In this document: positions 52,986 through 61,847 of the stretch, piece after piece
Numbering within the stretch: position 1 is the stretch's first letter
How the letters are laid out: each line of letters begins with the position of its first letter
Origin: Dethiosulfatarculus sandiegensis
Lineage (GTDB): Bacteria; Desulfobacterota; Desulfarculia; Desulfarculales; Desulfarculaceae
NCBI RefSeq assembly: GCF_000931935.2
Contig: NZ_AZAC01000011.1
Span: 124,001-188,000, forward strand
Direction of reading: 5' to 3'
DNA length: 64,000 nucleotides
Notes under the pieces: generated by a model
The model's input: the letters and a program-made list of their open reading frames with translations, nothing else
The model's database searches: none
Told to the model about the DNA's origin: nothing
Position numbers and translations under genes: made by a program

Positions 52986-54563
52986 ATGCAAAGCGTGTCA
53001 GAGCTGATTCAACTCAGGGAAAAAGAATTTAAAAATAAAATTTTTCTGGAGTTCAAGGATAAAAGCTTCACCTATGAAGAAATGAACCTCAAGGCCAATC
53101 AAGCAGCCAGGGGATTTTCCGATCTGGGACTTAAGAAAGGCGACCGCATTGCCCTTTTGGCCCCCAACTCACCAGAGTTTATTTTTCTTTGGTGGGGCAT
53201 CCTGAAAATGGGCGCGGTGCTGGTTCCGGTCAACTTAAGGCTCACAGCTCAAGAGGTGTCATACATACTGAACCACAGCCAAGCCAAGGCTGTGGTGATG
53301 CATCAAAGCACCCTTGACCTTTTGCCAGGGCTGAAAAAGAACTGCCCTGAGATCAATAATTGGCTGGGATTGGGGCAAAACGAAAAATTGCCCACGGTCG
53401 ATAATTTTTTCAAGACGCCTGATCCGGGGCAGCCCCCAATGGCCCTTAACTTAGATGACGCGGCAGTGATCCTCTACACCTCTGGCACCACGGGCTTTCC
53501 CAAGGGCGTGGTCCACACCCACGGCAACTACCTGCGCACCGCCTCTTCCTTTGCCCGCACAGCAGAACTCAAACAAAGCGACCGCCTGCTCACAGCCAAT
53601 CCGCTTTTTCATGTAAACGCTCAATTTTATTCAACCATGGGCACTCTTTGGGCCGGGGGAACATTTTGTCTGGCTGAAAAGTTCAGCGCCTCCCGCATGT
53701 GGGACTGGACCAGAAGCCATAATGTCAACAAAGTGGTGATGCTTTTAGCCTTGACCACCATACTTTATGGTCGTCCGCCCCAGCCGGACGACGGCGACAA
53801 CCCGGTTGAGCTGGTTGTCGCCGGAGGGGCTCCCAAAGGCTGTTATCATGACTTTGAAAAACGTTTTAAGGTTAAACTGCAAACCCTTTACAGCCTGACT
53901 GAATCGCCCTTGGCCATCATGAGTCCGCCGGGAAAAAGATGCGTGGACGGAGCGGTGGGCAAGCCCATGGTTCCGGGCTGGCCCGGACTTAAAAACCGGA
54001 TCATAGTGGCCAAAGCCGACCTCTCCCCCTGCCATCCCGGCGAGACCGGCGAAATCATGATCCAGAACCAGGCCCTTTTCACCCATTACCTTAAAGACCA
54101 GAAGGCAACGGAAATGGCCATGGCCAAGGGCTGGCTGCATACCGGCGACATGGGCAAAACCGATGAAAAGGGATGGATCTATTTCCTGGGACGCGGCAAG
54201 GATGTGATCCGCAAAAAAGGCGAAAACATAAGCGCCGCCGAGGTGGAGGGAGTGCTCACAGCCCATGGTTCGGTGAGCCAGGCCGCCGTTATCGGGGTGA
54301 GCCCGGCCGATGCCCTGGGCGAGGAAGAGCCCATGGCCTTTGTTATCCCGGCGGAAAAGAATATCGTTTCCTGGCCGGATTTGATCACCCACTGCCAAAA
54401 AAACCTGGCGGATTTTAAAATCCCCCGCTTTTGGCTGGCAGTGGAGGACCTGCCCAGAAACGCCACCAACCGGGTAATCAAGGAAAAACTCATGCAAGGT
54501 GATCCGCCTGAAACCAGGCCGGGAGTATTTGACAGCCTTGCCAATAAGGAGGTTTCAGGATGA
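52986..54563 (+). CDS. AMP-forming acyl-CoA synthetase (second of the IclR operon)
   Basis: A 525-residue ANL ligase of the CaiC-like kind. Motifs are YTSGTTGFPKGVVHTHGN near residue 161, LTESPLAIM near 308, GDMGKTDEKGWIYFLGRGKD near 393, and RNATNRVIKEKL at the C-terminus. In that last motif N replaces the usual (S/T)GK glycine and R replaces the catalytic lysine (TNRVIK), so the adenylation lysine may be shifted or lost; activity deserves a test. It has a 4-base overlap with the alcohol dehydrogenase gene (ATGA). Confidence 0.87.
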   Translation: MQSVSELIQLREKEFKNKIFLEFKDKSFTYEEMNLKANQAARGFSDLGLKKGDRIALLAPNSPEFIFLWWGILKMGAVLVPVNLRLTAQEVSYILNHSQAKAVVMHQSTLDLLPGLKKNCPEINNWLGLGQNEKLPTVDNFFKTPDPGQPPMALNLDDAAVILYTSGTTGFPKGVVHTHGNYLRTASSFARTAELKQSDRLLTANPLFHVNAQFYSTMGTLWAGGTFCLAEKFSASRMWDWTRSHNVNKVVMLLALTTILYGRPPQPDDGDNPVELVVAGGAPKGCYHDFEKRFKVKLQTLYSLTESPLAIMSPPGKRCVDGAVGKPMVPGWPGLKNRIIVAKADLSPCHPGETGEIMIQNQALFTHYLKDQKATEMAMAKGWLHTGDMGKTDEKGWIYFLGRGKDVIRKKGENISAAEVEGVLTAHGSVSQAAVIGVSPADALGEEEPMAFVIPAEKNIVSWPDLITHCQKNLADFKIPRFWLAVEDLPRNATNRVIKEKLMQGDPPETRPGVFDSLANKEVSG

Positions 54564-55657
54564 AAACCAGAGCAATGGTTGCCACCGAACCCGGAGTTCT
54601 TGAGATGCGGGAATTCCCTCTGCCCCAAATCGGCGATGACGACGGCATCTTAAAGCTTGAGTTGATCGGAATATGCGGGTCGGACCCGGGTATATTCAAA
54701 GGCAAGAGCGCCAGGGGCAAAAGGCCCTATCCCATAATCCTGGGGCATGAAATCGTGGGGCGGATTCACCAGATGGGAGATGCCGCCCTTAAGCGCCACG
54801 GCCTTGAGATCGGCGACCGGGTGATTGTGGAATATGCCTTTGGCTGCGGTTTCTGCGGGCCCTGCTTAAGCGGGAACTACACCTTGTGTGAAAATTTCTA
54901 CACCTATGGCTCCATGATCTCCTGCCAGGACCCTCCCCATCTTTACGGGGCCTATGCCGATTACCTCTATCTGCACCCCAGGGCCATGATCCATAAAATC
55001 GGCGAGGATATTTCACCTGAGGAGGGGGTGATGATCTGCGCGGTGATGGGAAACGGGGTGCGCTGGGTGCGCCAGATGGGGGATGTGGGCATAGGTCAAC
55101 CGGTGGCGATCATCGGGCCGGGCCAACAGGGCCTGGCCGGGGCTGCGGTGGCCAAGGAATCCGGAGCCGGCCCCATTATCATGGTGGGGCTCTCTTCCGA
55201 CCGGCAAAGACTTGAAATGGCCAGGCGCTTTGGCGCGGACCATGTGATCATGGCGGATCAGGAAGACGTGGTTGCCAGGGTGTCGAGCCTCACAGACGGA
55301 GCCATGGCCAAACTGGTCATGGATGTAACCGGCAACCCCCAGGGGGCGATTACCGCCCTTTCCGTGGCCGGGCTTCGCTCCACCATTGTCCTGCCCGGCA
55401 TTTATGGGGCGAACGTGGAGATCCCCCTGGCTCTGGACAAGGTTGTATTTAACGAAATCAAGCTATTGGGAACTTTTTCCCATGACCGCCAAGCCGTGGA
55501 ACCGGCCATAAAAATGACCTCCAAGGGTAAATACCCCTTGGCCGAACTGGTCACCCATCGTCTGCCCCTGGAAGATGCCTTAAAAGGGCTGAAACTGGTT
55601 GCCGGCGAAGTGCCCGGAGAAAACGTGATGAAAGTCGTGCTGGACCCAAGCCTATAG
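54560..55657 (+). CDS. Zinc-dependent alcohol dehydrogenase family protein
   Basis: A 365-residue MDR enzyme. Catalytic zinc ligands are seen in GICGSD (Cys) and GHEIVG (His-Glu). The structural zinc set is CGFCGPC plus a later cysteine near residue 100. The NAD(P) fold has GPGQQGLAGAAVAKESGA near 190. It oxidises an alcohol or reduces an aldehyde with a nicotinamide cofactor. ATG 54560 overlaps the preceding ligase. In this operon it could oxidise a hydroxyl group on the imported acid or on its CoA ester. Confidence 0.9.
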   Translation: MKTRAMVATEPGVLEMREFPLPQIGDDDGILKLELIGICGSDPGIFKGKSARGKRPYPIILGHEIVGRIHQMGDAALKRHGLEIGDRVIVEYAFGCGFCGPCLSGNYTLCENFYTYGSMISCQDPPHLYGAYADYLYLHPRAMIHKIGEDISPEEGVMICAVMGNGVRWVRQMGDVGIGQPVAIIGPGQQGLAGAAVAKESGAGPIIMVGLSSDRQRLEMARRFGADHVIMADQEDVVARVSSLTDGAMAKLVMDVTGNPQGAITALSVAGLRSTIVLPGIYGANVEIPLALDKVVFNEIKLLGTFSHDRQAVEPAIKMTSKGKYPLAELVTHRLPLEDALKGLKLVAGEVPGENVMKVVLDPSL

Positions 55658-55670
55658 GAGCCTGACCGCC

Positions 55671-56825
55671 ATGCAGAACCAGATCTCAGAAGACATAAGA
55701 ATTATGCTGGAGACGATAAGAAGATTTGTGAAAAAAGACCTGGAGCCGATCAGCCGCCAGGTTGAAGACGAAGACAAAATTCCCCCGGAAACCGTGCGGA
55801 AAATGAGGGAGTTGGGATTGTTCGGGCTTTCCATTCCCCAGGAATACGAGGGCCTGGGCCTTTCCACCTGGGGGGAATGCCTGGTCTATGAGGAGCTAAG
55901 CAAGACAAACGCCTGCTTTCGCACCCGCATTGCCACCAATAACGGCATCGGCTCCCAGGGCATCTTGTTGGATGGAACAGAAGAGCAAAAGCAAAAATAC
56001 CTGCCCAGGCTGGCCAGCGGGGAATGGACCGCCTGTTTTGCCCTGAGCGAGCCGGAAGCAGGGTCGGACGCGGCCAATATCCAGACCACGGCCCTTAAGG
56101 ACGGTGACAAATATATCCTGAACGGGGTAAAGCATTTTATAACCAATGGCGACATCGCCGATCTGGCCACGGTATTCGCCTTGACCGATAAGGGGAAAAG
56201 GGCCAAAGGCGGCATTACCGCATTTTTGGTTGAAAAGGGGACACCCGGTTTCGAGGTGGGGACCATAGAACGCAAAATGGGTTTAAGGGGAACCCACACC
56301 TGCCAGCTTATCTTTGATAACTGCCCGGTGCCTGAGGAAAATATCGTGGGCGGGGCCTTGATGACCGGGCAAGGCTTCAAAACCGCCATGCGCACCTTGG
56401 ATAAGGGGCGTCTCACCATGGGAGCCTCGGCCCTGGGTTCGGCCCAGCGGCTTTTGGGACTCTCCCTTGACTATGCCAAACAAAGGGTGCAGTTCAAACA
56501 GCCCATAGGCAATTTCCAGTCTGTGCAGAACATGCTGGCCGACATGGCGACCCAGATTTACGCGGCCAGACAAATGCTCTACCATGCCGCCCAATTAAGA
56601 GATGAAAAAGGCTCGGCCGTGATCAAGGAAGCCTCGATGGTTAAACTTTTCTGCACGGAAATGGCCGGAAAGGTGGCGGACATGGCTGTTCAGATCCACG
56701 GAGGAATGGGCTACATGAAAGACTTCAGCGTGGAGCGTTTTTACAGAGACTTGCGCCTCACTCGCATATATGAAGGCACCAGTGAAATCCAGCGTATGGT
56801 GATAGCCAGACAATTGCTCAAGTAG
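55671..56825 (+). CDS. Acyl-CoA dehydrogenase
   Basis: A 384-residue FAD enzyme that makes a trans-2-enoyl-CoA. Family regions are FALSEPEAGSDAANIQTTA near residue 122, FITNGDIADL near 157, the FAD contact IHGGMGYMKD near 344, and the C-terminal YEGTSEIQRMVIARQL, where the catalytic glutamate of the common short-chain type (YEGT) is present. It starts 13 bases after the alcohol dehydrogenase and is the last gene of the operon. It would carry out the first oxidation of an acyl-CoA made by the upstream ligases. Confidence 0.94.
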   Translation: MQNQISEDIRIMLETIRRFVKKDLEPISRQVEDEDKIPPETVRKMRELGLFGLSIPQEYEGLGLSTWGECLVYEELSKTNACFRTRIATNNGIGSQGILLDGTEEQKQKYLPRLASGEWTACFALSEPEAGSDAANIQTTALKDGDKYILNGVKHFITNGDIADLATVFALTDKGKRAKGGITAFLVEKGTPGFEVGTIERKMGLRGTHTCQLIFDNCPVPEENIVGGALMTGQGFKTAMRTLDKGRLTMGASALGSAQRLLGLSLDYAKQRVQFKQPIGNFQSVQNMLADMATQIYAARQMLYHAAQLRDEKGSAVIKEASMVKLFCTEMAGKVADMAVQIHGGMGYMKDFSVERFYRDLRLTRIYEGTSEIQRMVIARQLLK

Positions 56826-57172
56826 TTTCCGGTTATCACAAATAAGACCTGATTTGTCCGGCTGATCCGAATTGAAATCCGGCTCAGCCGGATATTTATC
56901 TGTAACTATGGCTAATTAGACATACTTAATATATATTTAATTCAACAAAAACAATATGTTAAAAAATGGAACGTTTTTTGCTTATAAAAGGCCATATGAG
57001 AGGGGGCATTTATTAAACACTTTTCCTTTTTGACTCCATTTTAAAAATAATTTTCATCTCCAAAAATGAAAGCCACCGGCCCGGACCAGTTTAACCGGTG
57101 GATGTAAGTCAGCGTCTTTGTCAGATCCGGCCCCAATAGGATGTGCTTATTTAAAAAAAGCTGGGAAGGATT
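56826..57172. other. Gap after the acyl-CoA operon
   Basis: No gene. It holds a terminator-like hairpin ATCCGGCT/AGCCGGAT (56877-56893, followed by ATTTATC) and a 7-bp repeat CCACCGG/CCGGTGG (57073-57101). The first probably ends the operon. Confidence 0.5.
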
Positions 57173-59122
57173 ATGGGAAACGCACCAACCACCATCTCCA
57201 TCTGCCCGGAGATTGACCCAGACTTCATGACTTCGCTGCCTCTAGCCGCACTGGTGGTGGACCGGGATTGCCGCATCCTGAAAATGAACCAGACAGCCCT
57301 GAAGTATTTCCGTAACAGTTCGGAGCCAAATAACTCCCAACCTGTCACGCCGTTAAAAACCGATTCCCTTGCCGATCTTTCGCCGAATCTTACCGACTCA
57401 TGCAGCGAATTATTTAAAAAAGAAGAGATCACTCCCTTGTCGGTCGAAGCCTGGACACAAGATATCGGCTCCTTCTCCCTTAAAATCCATGCATGCCTTT
57501 TCCCTTCCCAGTTGGACAATCAAAAGAGGCTTTTACTTCTGCTCCAGGAGACAAGGCAACAGCCTCCCGACCGTTCACAGGAGCCGGACCTTTCTTCACT
57601 CATCGCCAACCTTCCCGGTGTGGCTTATCGCTGCCGCAATGATCGCCACTGGACCATGGAATTTATCTCTGAAGGATGTCTTGAATTAACCGGCTATCAT
57701 GCCCGCGACCTGATCGGAAATAAAAAGACGTCCTTTACAGACATAACCCACCCGGCTCACAGGGAAGAAATCTGGAACCAAGTGCAAGAGGCCCTGACCG
57801 ATAAAACCGATTTCAGTCTGGTTTTTAGAATTATTACTGCCGAGGGCCGGGAAAAATGGGTAATGGAAAAGGGCCACGGCCTTTGGGACCCGCAAGGCGA
57901 ACTTATCTGCCTGGAAGGTTTCATCTCGGATATATCCGAACAAAAAGAGGCTGAGGAAAACCGCCGCAAAATAGATGCCCAACTACAGAAAGTGCAGAGG
58001 CTGGAGAGCCTTGGCGTGTTGGCTGGGGGTATAGCCCATGATTTTAATAATCTTCTGGTCGGGGTTTTAGGCAACGCGGGGCTTGCCCTTTACGAACTGC
58101 CCCAGGAAACAAAAGCCCATAAATTTGTGCTGAAAATCGAAGAGGCAGCCAGGCGGTTGGCCGAATTGACCAACCAGCTTTTGGCCTATTCCGGCAAAGG
58201 CAAATTTGTGGTGATGCCGTTATGCCTGAACAAGGTGATTAAGGACATGGAGCCCCTGCTCGGCACAGTGGCAGGGAAAAATGTTGAACTTCACTATGAT
58301 CTGGCTAAAGACCTTCCCGAAATAGAGGCAGACACCGCCCAGGTGCGCCAGGTGGTGGTGAACCTTTTGAGCAACGCGGCCGAGTCCATCACCCAAACCG
58401 GAGAGATCAAGCTAAAAACCGATTATTTCACGGCAGATCAGAATTACCTGGACCACACCTATCTTAACGACAATCTGAAGCCGGGGACATATGTTTCCCT
58501 TAAGGTGACGGATACCGGTTCGGGCATGGACCAAGCCACCATAGGCAAGATTTTCGACCCCTTTTTCAGCACCAAATTCCAGGGCAGGGGCCTGGGGCTG
58601 GCTGCGGTATTGGGCATAGTGCGCAGTCACAAAGGTGCGGTTAAGGTGCATAGTAGACCCGGCCAGGGAACCAAGGTGGAAGTTTTGCTTCCCTCTTCCC
58701 AGGAGGGCACCTCCAGCTCAGAAGTAACTAATAATTGGCCCCGGCTTGGGGCCAGGCCCAAGACAGTGCTTGTGGTTGACGACGAACCCATGGTGTTGGA
58801 TGTTGCCCAAGGGGCGTTAAAGCGTTCCGGCATCTCGGTGATAACGGCTTGTGACGGGCTGGAAGGCCTTAAAATTTTCAAGGCCCATACAAAAACCATA
58901 GACTTGGTGCTCTTGGATATGACCATGCCGCGTATGGACGGCGGTGCGCTGTTTGAAAAGATACTGGACCTTAAAAAGGACGCAAAAATAATCATCTCCA
59001 GCGGATTCAGCCGCCAAGAAGCATCCAGGCGTTTTCGCAACTCATCTCTGGCCGGCTTTATCCAAAAACCCTATCTGCCCAGCCAACTGGTCAAACTGGT
59101 TAATAAAGCCTTGACCCAATAA
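57173..59122 (+). CDS. Hybrid sensor histidine kinase (PAS, HisKA, HATPase, REC)
   Basis: A 649-residue soluble hybrid kinase. An N-terminal PAS-like region (about 15-60) and a PAS/PAC region (about 140-265) precede the kinase. The phosphoacceptor histidine is H289 in GVLAGGIAHDFNNLL. The ATP-binding boxes include NLLSNAAESI near 405, DTGSGMDQATIGKIFDPFF near 445 and GRGLGLAAVLG near 468. A C-terminal receiver domain has VVDDEP near 535 and the phosphoaspartate in LLDMTMPRMDG near 578. No transmembrane segment is seen, so it senses cytoplasmic signals. No Hpt or partner regulator is adjacent. Confidence 0.93.
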   Translation: MGNAPTTISICPEIDPDFMTSLPLAALVVDRDCRILKMNQTALKYFRNSSEPNNSQPVTPLKTDSLADLSPNLTDSCSELFKKEEITPLSVEAWTQDIGSFSLKIHACLFPSQLDNQKRLLLLLQETRQQPPDRSQEPDLSSLIANLPGVAYRCRNDRHWTMEFISEGCLELTGYHARDLIGNKKTSFTDITHPAHREEIWNQVQEALTDKTDFSLVFRIITAEGREKWVMEKGHGLWDPQGELICLEGFISDISEQKEAEENRRKIDAQLQKVQRLESLGVLAGGIAHDFNNLLVGVLGNAGLALYELPQETKAHKFVLKIEEAARRLAELTNQLLAYSGKGKFVVMPLCLNKVIKDMEPLLGTVAGKNVELHYDLAKDLPEIEADTAQVRQVVVNLLSNAAESITQTGEIKLKTDYFTADQNYLDHTYLNDNLKPGTYVSLKVTDTGSGMDQATIGKIFDPFFSTKFQGRGLGLAAVLGIVRSHKGAVKVHSRPGQGTKVEVLLPSSQEGTSSSEVTNNWPRLGARPKTVLVVDDEPMVLDVAQGALKRSGISVITACDGLEGLKIFKAHTKTIDLVLLDMTMPRMDGGALFEKILDLKKDAKIIISSGFSRQEASRRFRNSSLAGFIQKPYLPSQLVKLVNKALTQ

Positions 59123-59159
59123 AGGGATATCCGGACCTGCAAAACCGGTCCCCGGGGTG

Positions 59160-59177
59160 TGTAGCAATTGTGCTACA
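59160..59177. other. Inverted repeat between convergent kinase and activator genes
   Basis: TGTAGCA, ATTG, TGCTACA: a perfect 7-bp stem in a 71-base gap. No U-tract follows on either strand. Confidence 0.4.
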
Positions 59178-59193
59178 TCACGGGCAAAGTGGA

Positions 59194-60645
59194 TCAATCC
59201 GCTTGTTCTTCTTGCGATATATTGTGTTTTTTCAACTTCTTATAAAGCAAGGTGCGGTGAATGCCCAGCATCCTGGCGGCTTGGGCCTTGTTGTTTCCCG
59301 CTTTTTTCATGGCCCTGAGGATGGCCTTTTTCTCGGCCTTGGCCAGGGCGGCGTGCAGGCTCACGTTATTTAACAGCGAGGAATGAGAAATGTTGCCGCT
59401 GAATTCACAGGGTAAATCGTTAAGATGAATCTTATCCCCTTCAAGCTTGGCCAATACTCTCTCCAGCACATTGCACAGCTCCCTGGCATTACCGGGCCAG
59501 GCATATGCGCAAAGCGCTTTTTGGGCCTCTTCCGTAAGGCAGTATCTGGTCCTGCCTGTGGTTCCGCAGATTCTGCCCAACAGATGATAAGCCAGGGGGA
59601 TTACGTCCTCCGGCCTCTCCCTTAAAGGGGGTATCTCTATGGGAATAACATTTAGGCGATAAAAAAGATCCTTTCTAAAGGCCCCGGTCACAAGCATCTT
59701 CTCAAGATTCTGGTTGGTGGCCGCAATCAGCCTGAAATCCGTTTTCACCAGTGAAGTGCCCCCAACCCTTTCAAACTCCTTTTCCTCCAAAACCCTCAGC
59801 AATTTGGGTTGCATCTCCAGGGGGAGTTCACCTATTTCATCCAAAAAAACAGTCCCGCCATGGGCCATCTCAAATTTTCCCGGTTTGCCCTGGTCACGGG
59901 CTCCGGTAAAGGCGCCTTTGTCATAACCAAAAAACTCGGATTCAAACAGATCCTTAGGTATGGCAGCGCAATTGATGCGCATAAAGGCCTCTTGGCTTCT
60001 CTTGCCGGCCTGGTGTATGGCCTGGGCGAACAACTCCTTTCCCGTACCCGATTCGCCGGTTATCAAAACCGGCAAATCATTTGAGGCTGCCTGGCGGGCT
60101 TCCTTTCTGAGGCTTGACATCGCCTTACTTGAGCCCACTATACTCTCAAAGGTGTACCTGGTGGAACGCAGGCTTGAGAGCTCCGCCTCGTACACCTTCA
60201 CCTTTTGCTCCAGGCGGGACAATCTCCGGGCCAGTCTGCCGACTTCACGCACATCCTTGAACATCACCTGGCCGAATACCGCAATCACCTTGCCGTTCTT
60301 TTGAATGGGAATTCTCTGGACCACCATTTGCTGGCCCTTGATGCGCTGGCTCACGTTTATCTCCGGCACACCGGTCTGGGCCACTATGTGCATGCGGGTG
60401 TTCTCAACCACCTCCGTGGTGTGCCTGCCTACCTGGATTTTGTGATCAACCCCCAAAAACCTTCCATAGGGTTCATTGAACAAGGTCACCATTCCATCGG
60501 CGTTTGTGACCATCACCCCATTGTGAATATTGTTAAAAATGAGTTCGTAAAGCTCCAACTGTTTTTCCAGTTCCAGGCAACGGGCAGACAAATCCAAGGC
60601 CGTTCCCGTTGTTTCGGCGCCTGCTGCTTTGGAAAAATTCAACAC
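59194..60645 (-). CDS. Sigma-54-dependent transcriptional activator (PAS, AAA+, Fis HTH)
   Basis: A 483-residue bacterial enhancer-binding protein. A PAS-like domain (about 25-130) is followed by a coiled linker. The AAA+ domain has Walker A GESGTGKELFAQAIH near residue 199, the sigma-54 contact loop GAFTGA near 242, Walker B GGTVFLDEIGELP near 262, and FYRLNVIPIEIPPLRER. The C-terminal Fis-type helix-turn-helix ends NKAQAARMLGIHRTLLYKKL. GTG 60645 is chosen because AGGAGG lies 7 bases upstream. It is divergent to the SDR-TRAP operon, its most likely target. Confidence 0.95.
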   Translation of the reverse strand: MLNFSKAAGAETTGTALDLSARCLELEKQLELYELIFNNIHNGVMVTNADGMVTLFNEPYGRFLGVDHKIQVGRHTTEVVENTRMHIVAQTGVPEINVSQRIKGQQMVVQRIPIQKNGKVIAVFGQVMFKDVREVGRLARRLSRLEQKVKVYEAELSSLRSTRYTFESIVGSSKAMSSLRKEARQAASNDLPVLITGESGTGKELFAQAIHQAGKRSQEAFMRINCAAIPKDLFESEFFGYDKGAFTGARDQGKPGKFEMAHGGTVFLDEIGELPLEMQPKLLRVLEEKEFERVGGTSLVKTDFRLIAATNQNLEKMLVTGAFRKDLFYRLNVIPIEIPPLRERPEDVIPLAYHLLGRICGTTGRTRYCLTEEAQKALCAYAWPGNARELCNVLERVLAKLEGDKIHLNDLPCEFSGNISHSSLLNNVSLHAALAKAEKKAILRAMKKAGNNKAQAARMLGIHRTLLYKKLKKHNISQEEQAD

Positions 60646-60691
60646 ATTTTTCCTCCTGCGTCGGGAGACTTGCCGTCGCACCACAGCTACA

Positions 60692-60729
60692 TGTATCCTA
60701 CTTGATACACTATATTAGTAGACTATAAT
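60692..60729 (+). promoter_or_regulatory. Sigma-70 promoter with overlapping palindrome, SDR-TRAP operon
   Basis: TTGATA (60702-60707), 16 bases, TATAAT (60724-60729). TGTATC-CTACTT-GATACA is a 6-bp inverted repeat (60692-60709) covering the -35 box. No GG-N10-GC sigma-54 promoter is evident in this gap. Confidence 0.6.
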
Positions 60730-60907
60730 CCAATACAACAACCCTAAAAAACAGCTCTTTGCATTTTTATTTTTATAACACCCTATAAATAAAACGATTT
60801 TAAATTGTGCTTATCCTACAGACTCGTTCCCGCCAGGTTTGGCTCCCTTTTTGCTCAAGCTGTAAGCGTGCAAAAAGTCTGCCCCCTCAAGACTCCGGGA
60901 GAAAGCC

Positions 60908-61747
60908 ATGGAAATAACCGAACCTGTAATAACCCGTCAGGAAATAATGTTTCTGGATGACAAGGACTTCAACCCCGGCAATGTGATCCTGGTGACCGGG
61001 GCGGCCACTGGAATCGGCAGGGGCCTGGCAGTAGCCGCGGCAGCCAACGGCCTCATGGTGGTGGGTCTTGATATCAACCAGGAGCAAGGCAAAAAGACCC
61101 AGAGCATGGCTCGCGAACTGGGCGGGCAAATGATCTTTCTGGGTTGCGACCTGAACCAGGACAACCAAATGGGAAAAGCCGTACAGGAAGCGGCCAAACT
61201 TGGCCAGGTTCGCTATCTGGCCAACATAGCCGGGCTTCAGCACATTGACAGCGTAGAGAATTTTCCCATGGAAAAATTCGACCTCATGCAAAGGGTCATG
61301 GTGCGAGCCCCGTTTTTTCTTTCTCAGTTGGTTATCAGAGAAATCAAAAAAAGCCCTGACGGCGAAGGTGTCATCGCCAACATGGCCAGCGCCCATGCTC
61401 ATATAACCACCAAAAACAAACCTTCCTACAACATCGCCAAATTCGCCCAAAGGGCCCTGGCCCAATCCATCTCCGCCGAGGGCGGGGGAAAAATCAGGTC
61501 TTTTACCGTCAGCACCGGTTTTGTGAAGACCCCCCTGGCCCTGGGACAGGTTCCCGAACAGGCCCGGCAAAGGGGCATAACCCAAGAACAGGTCGTCACC
61601 GAAGTGATGATGGGTAAAAGCCGAATCAAGGAAATGATGAACCCGGTTGAGGTTGCCAATGCCTTTTTATACGGCATGAGCCGCTTTGGCCGCTATCTGG
61701 TGGGAGGAGACCTGTTGCTTGATGGAGGCATGGTTCTCACCTATTGA
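60908..61747 (+). CDS. Short-chain dehydrogenase/reductase
   Basis: A 279-residue SDR. The cofactor motif TGAATGIG is near residue 37, with VVGLDI after strand beta-2, where the aspartate suggests NAD(H). The NAG-like motif is NIAG near 115, and the catalytic set is S (MASAHAH), Y and K (YNIAK) near 165-182. It resembles 3-hydroxybutyrate or sugar-acid dehydrogenases. GGGAG is the ribosome-binding site. First gene of an operon with dctPQM, so it may oxidise the imported acid. Confidence 0.9.
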   Translation: MEITEPVITRQEIMFLDDKDFNPGNVILVTGAATGIGRGLAVAAAANGLMVVGLDINQEQGKKTQSMARELGGQMIFLGCDLNQDNQMGKAVQEAAKLGQVRYLANIAGLQHIDSVENFPMEKFDLMQRVMVRAPFFLSQLVIREIKKSPDGEGVIANMASAHAHITTKNKPSYNIAKFAQRALAQSISAEGGGKIRSFTVSTGFVKTPLALGQVPEQARQRGITQEQVVTEVMMGKSRIKEMMNPVEVANAFLYGMSRFGRYLVGGDLLLDGGMVLTY

Positions 61748-61847
61748 AGCCAGACCACATCCGGTTGCCTGAGGGACCGCTTAAGCCTTCAAAGGGCCAA
61801 GGGCGTTCTGGATAGTGGAGATAAACACTCATCAGGGAGGAAGTTCC

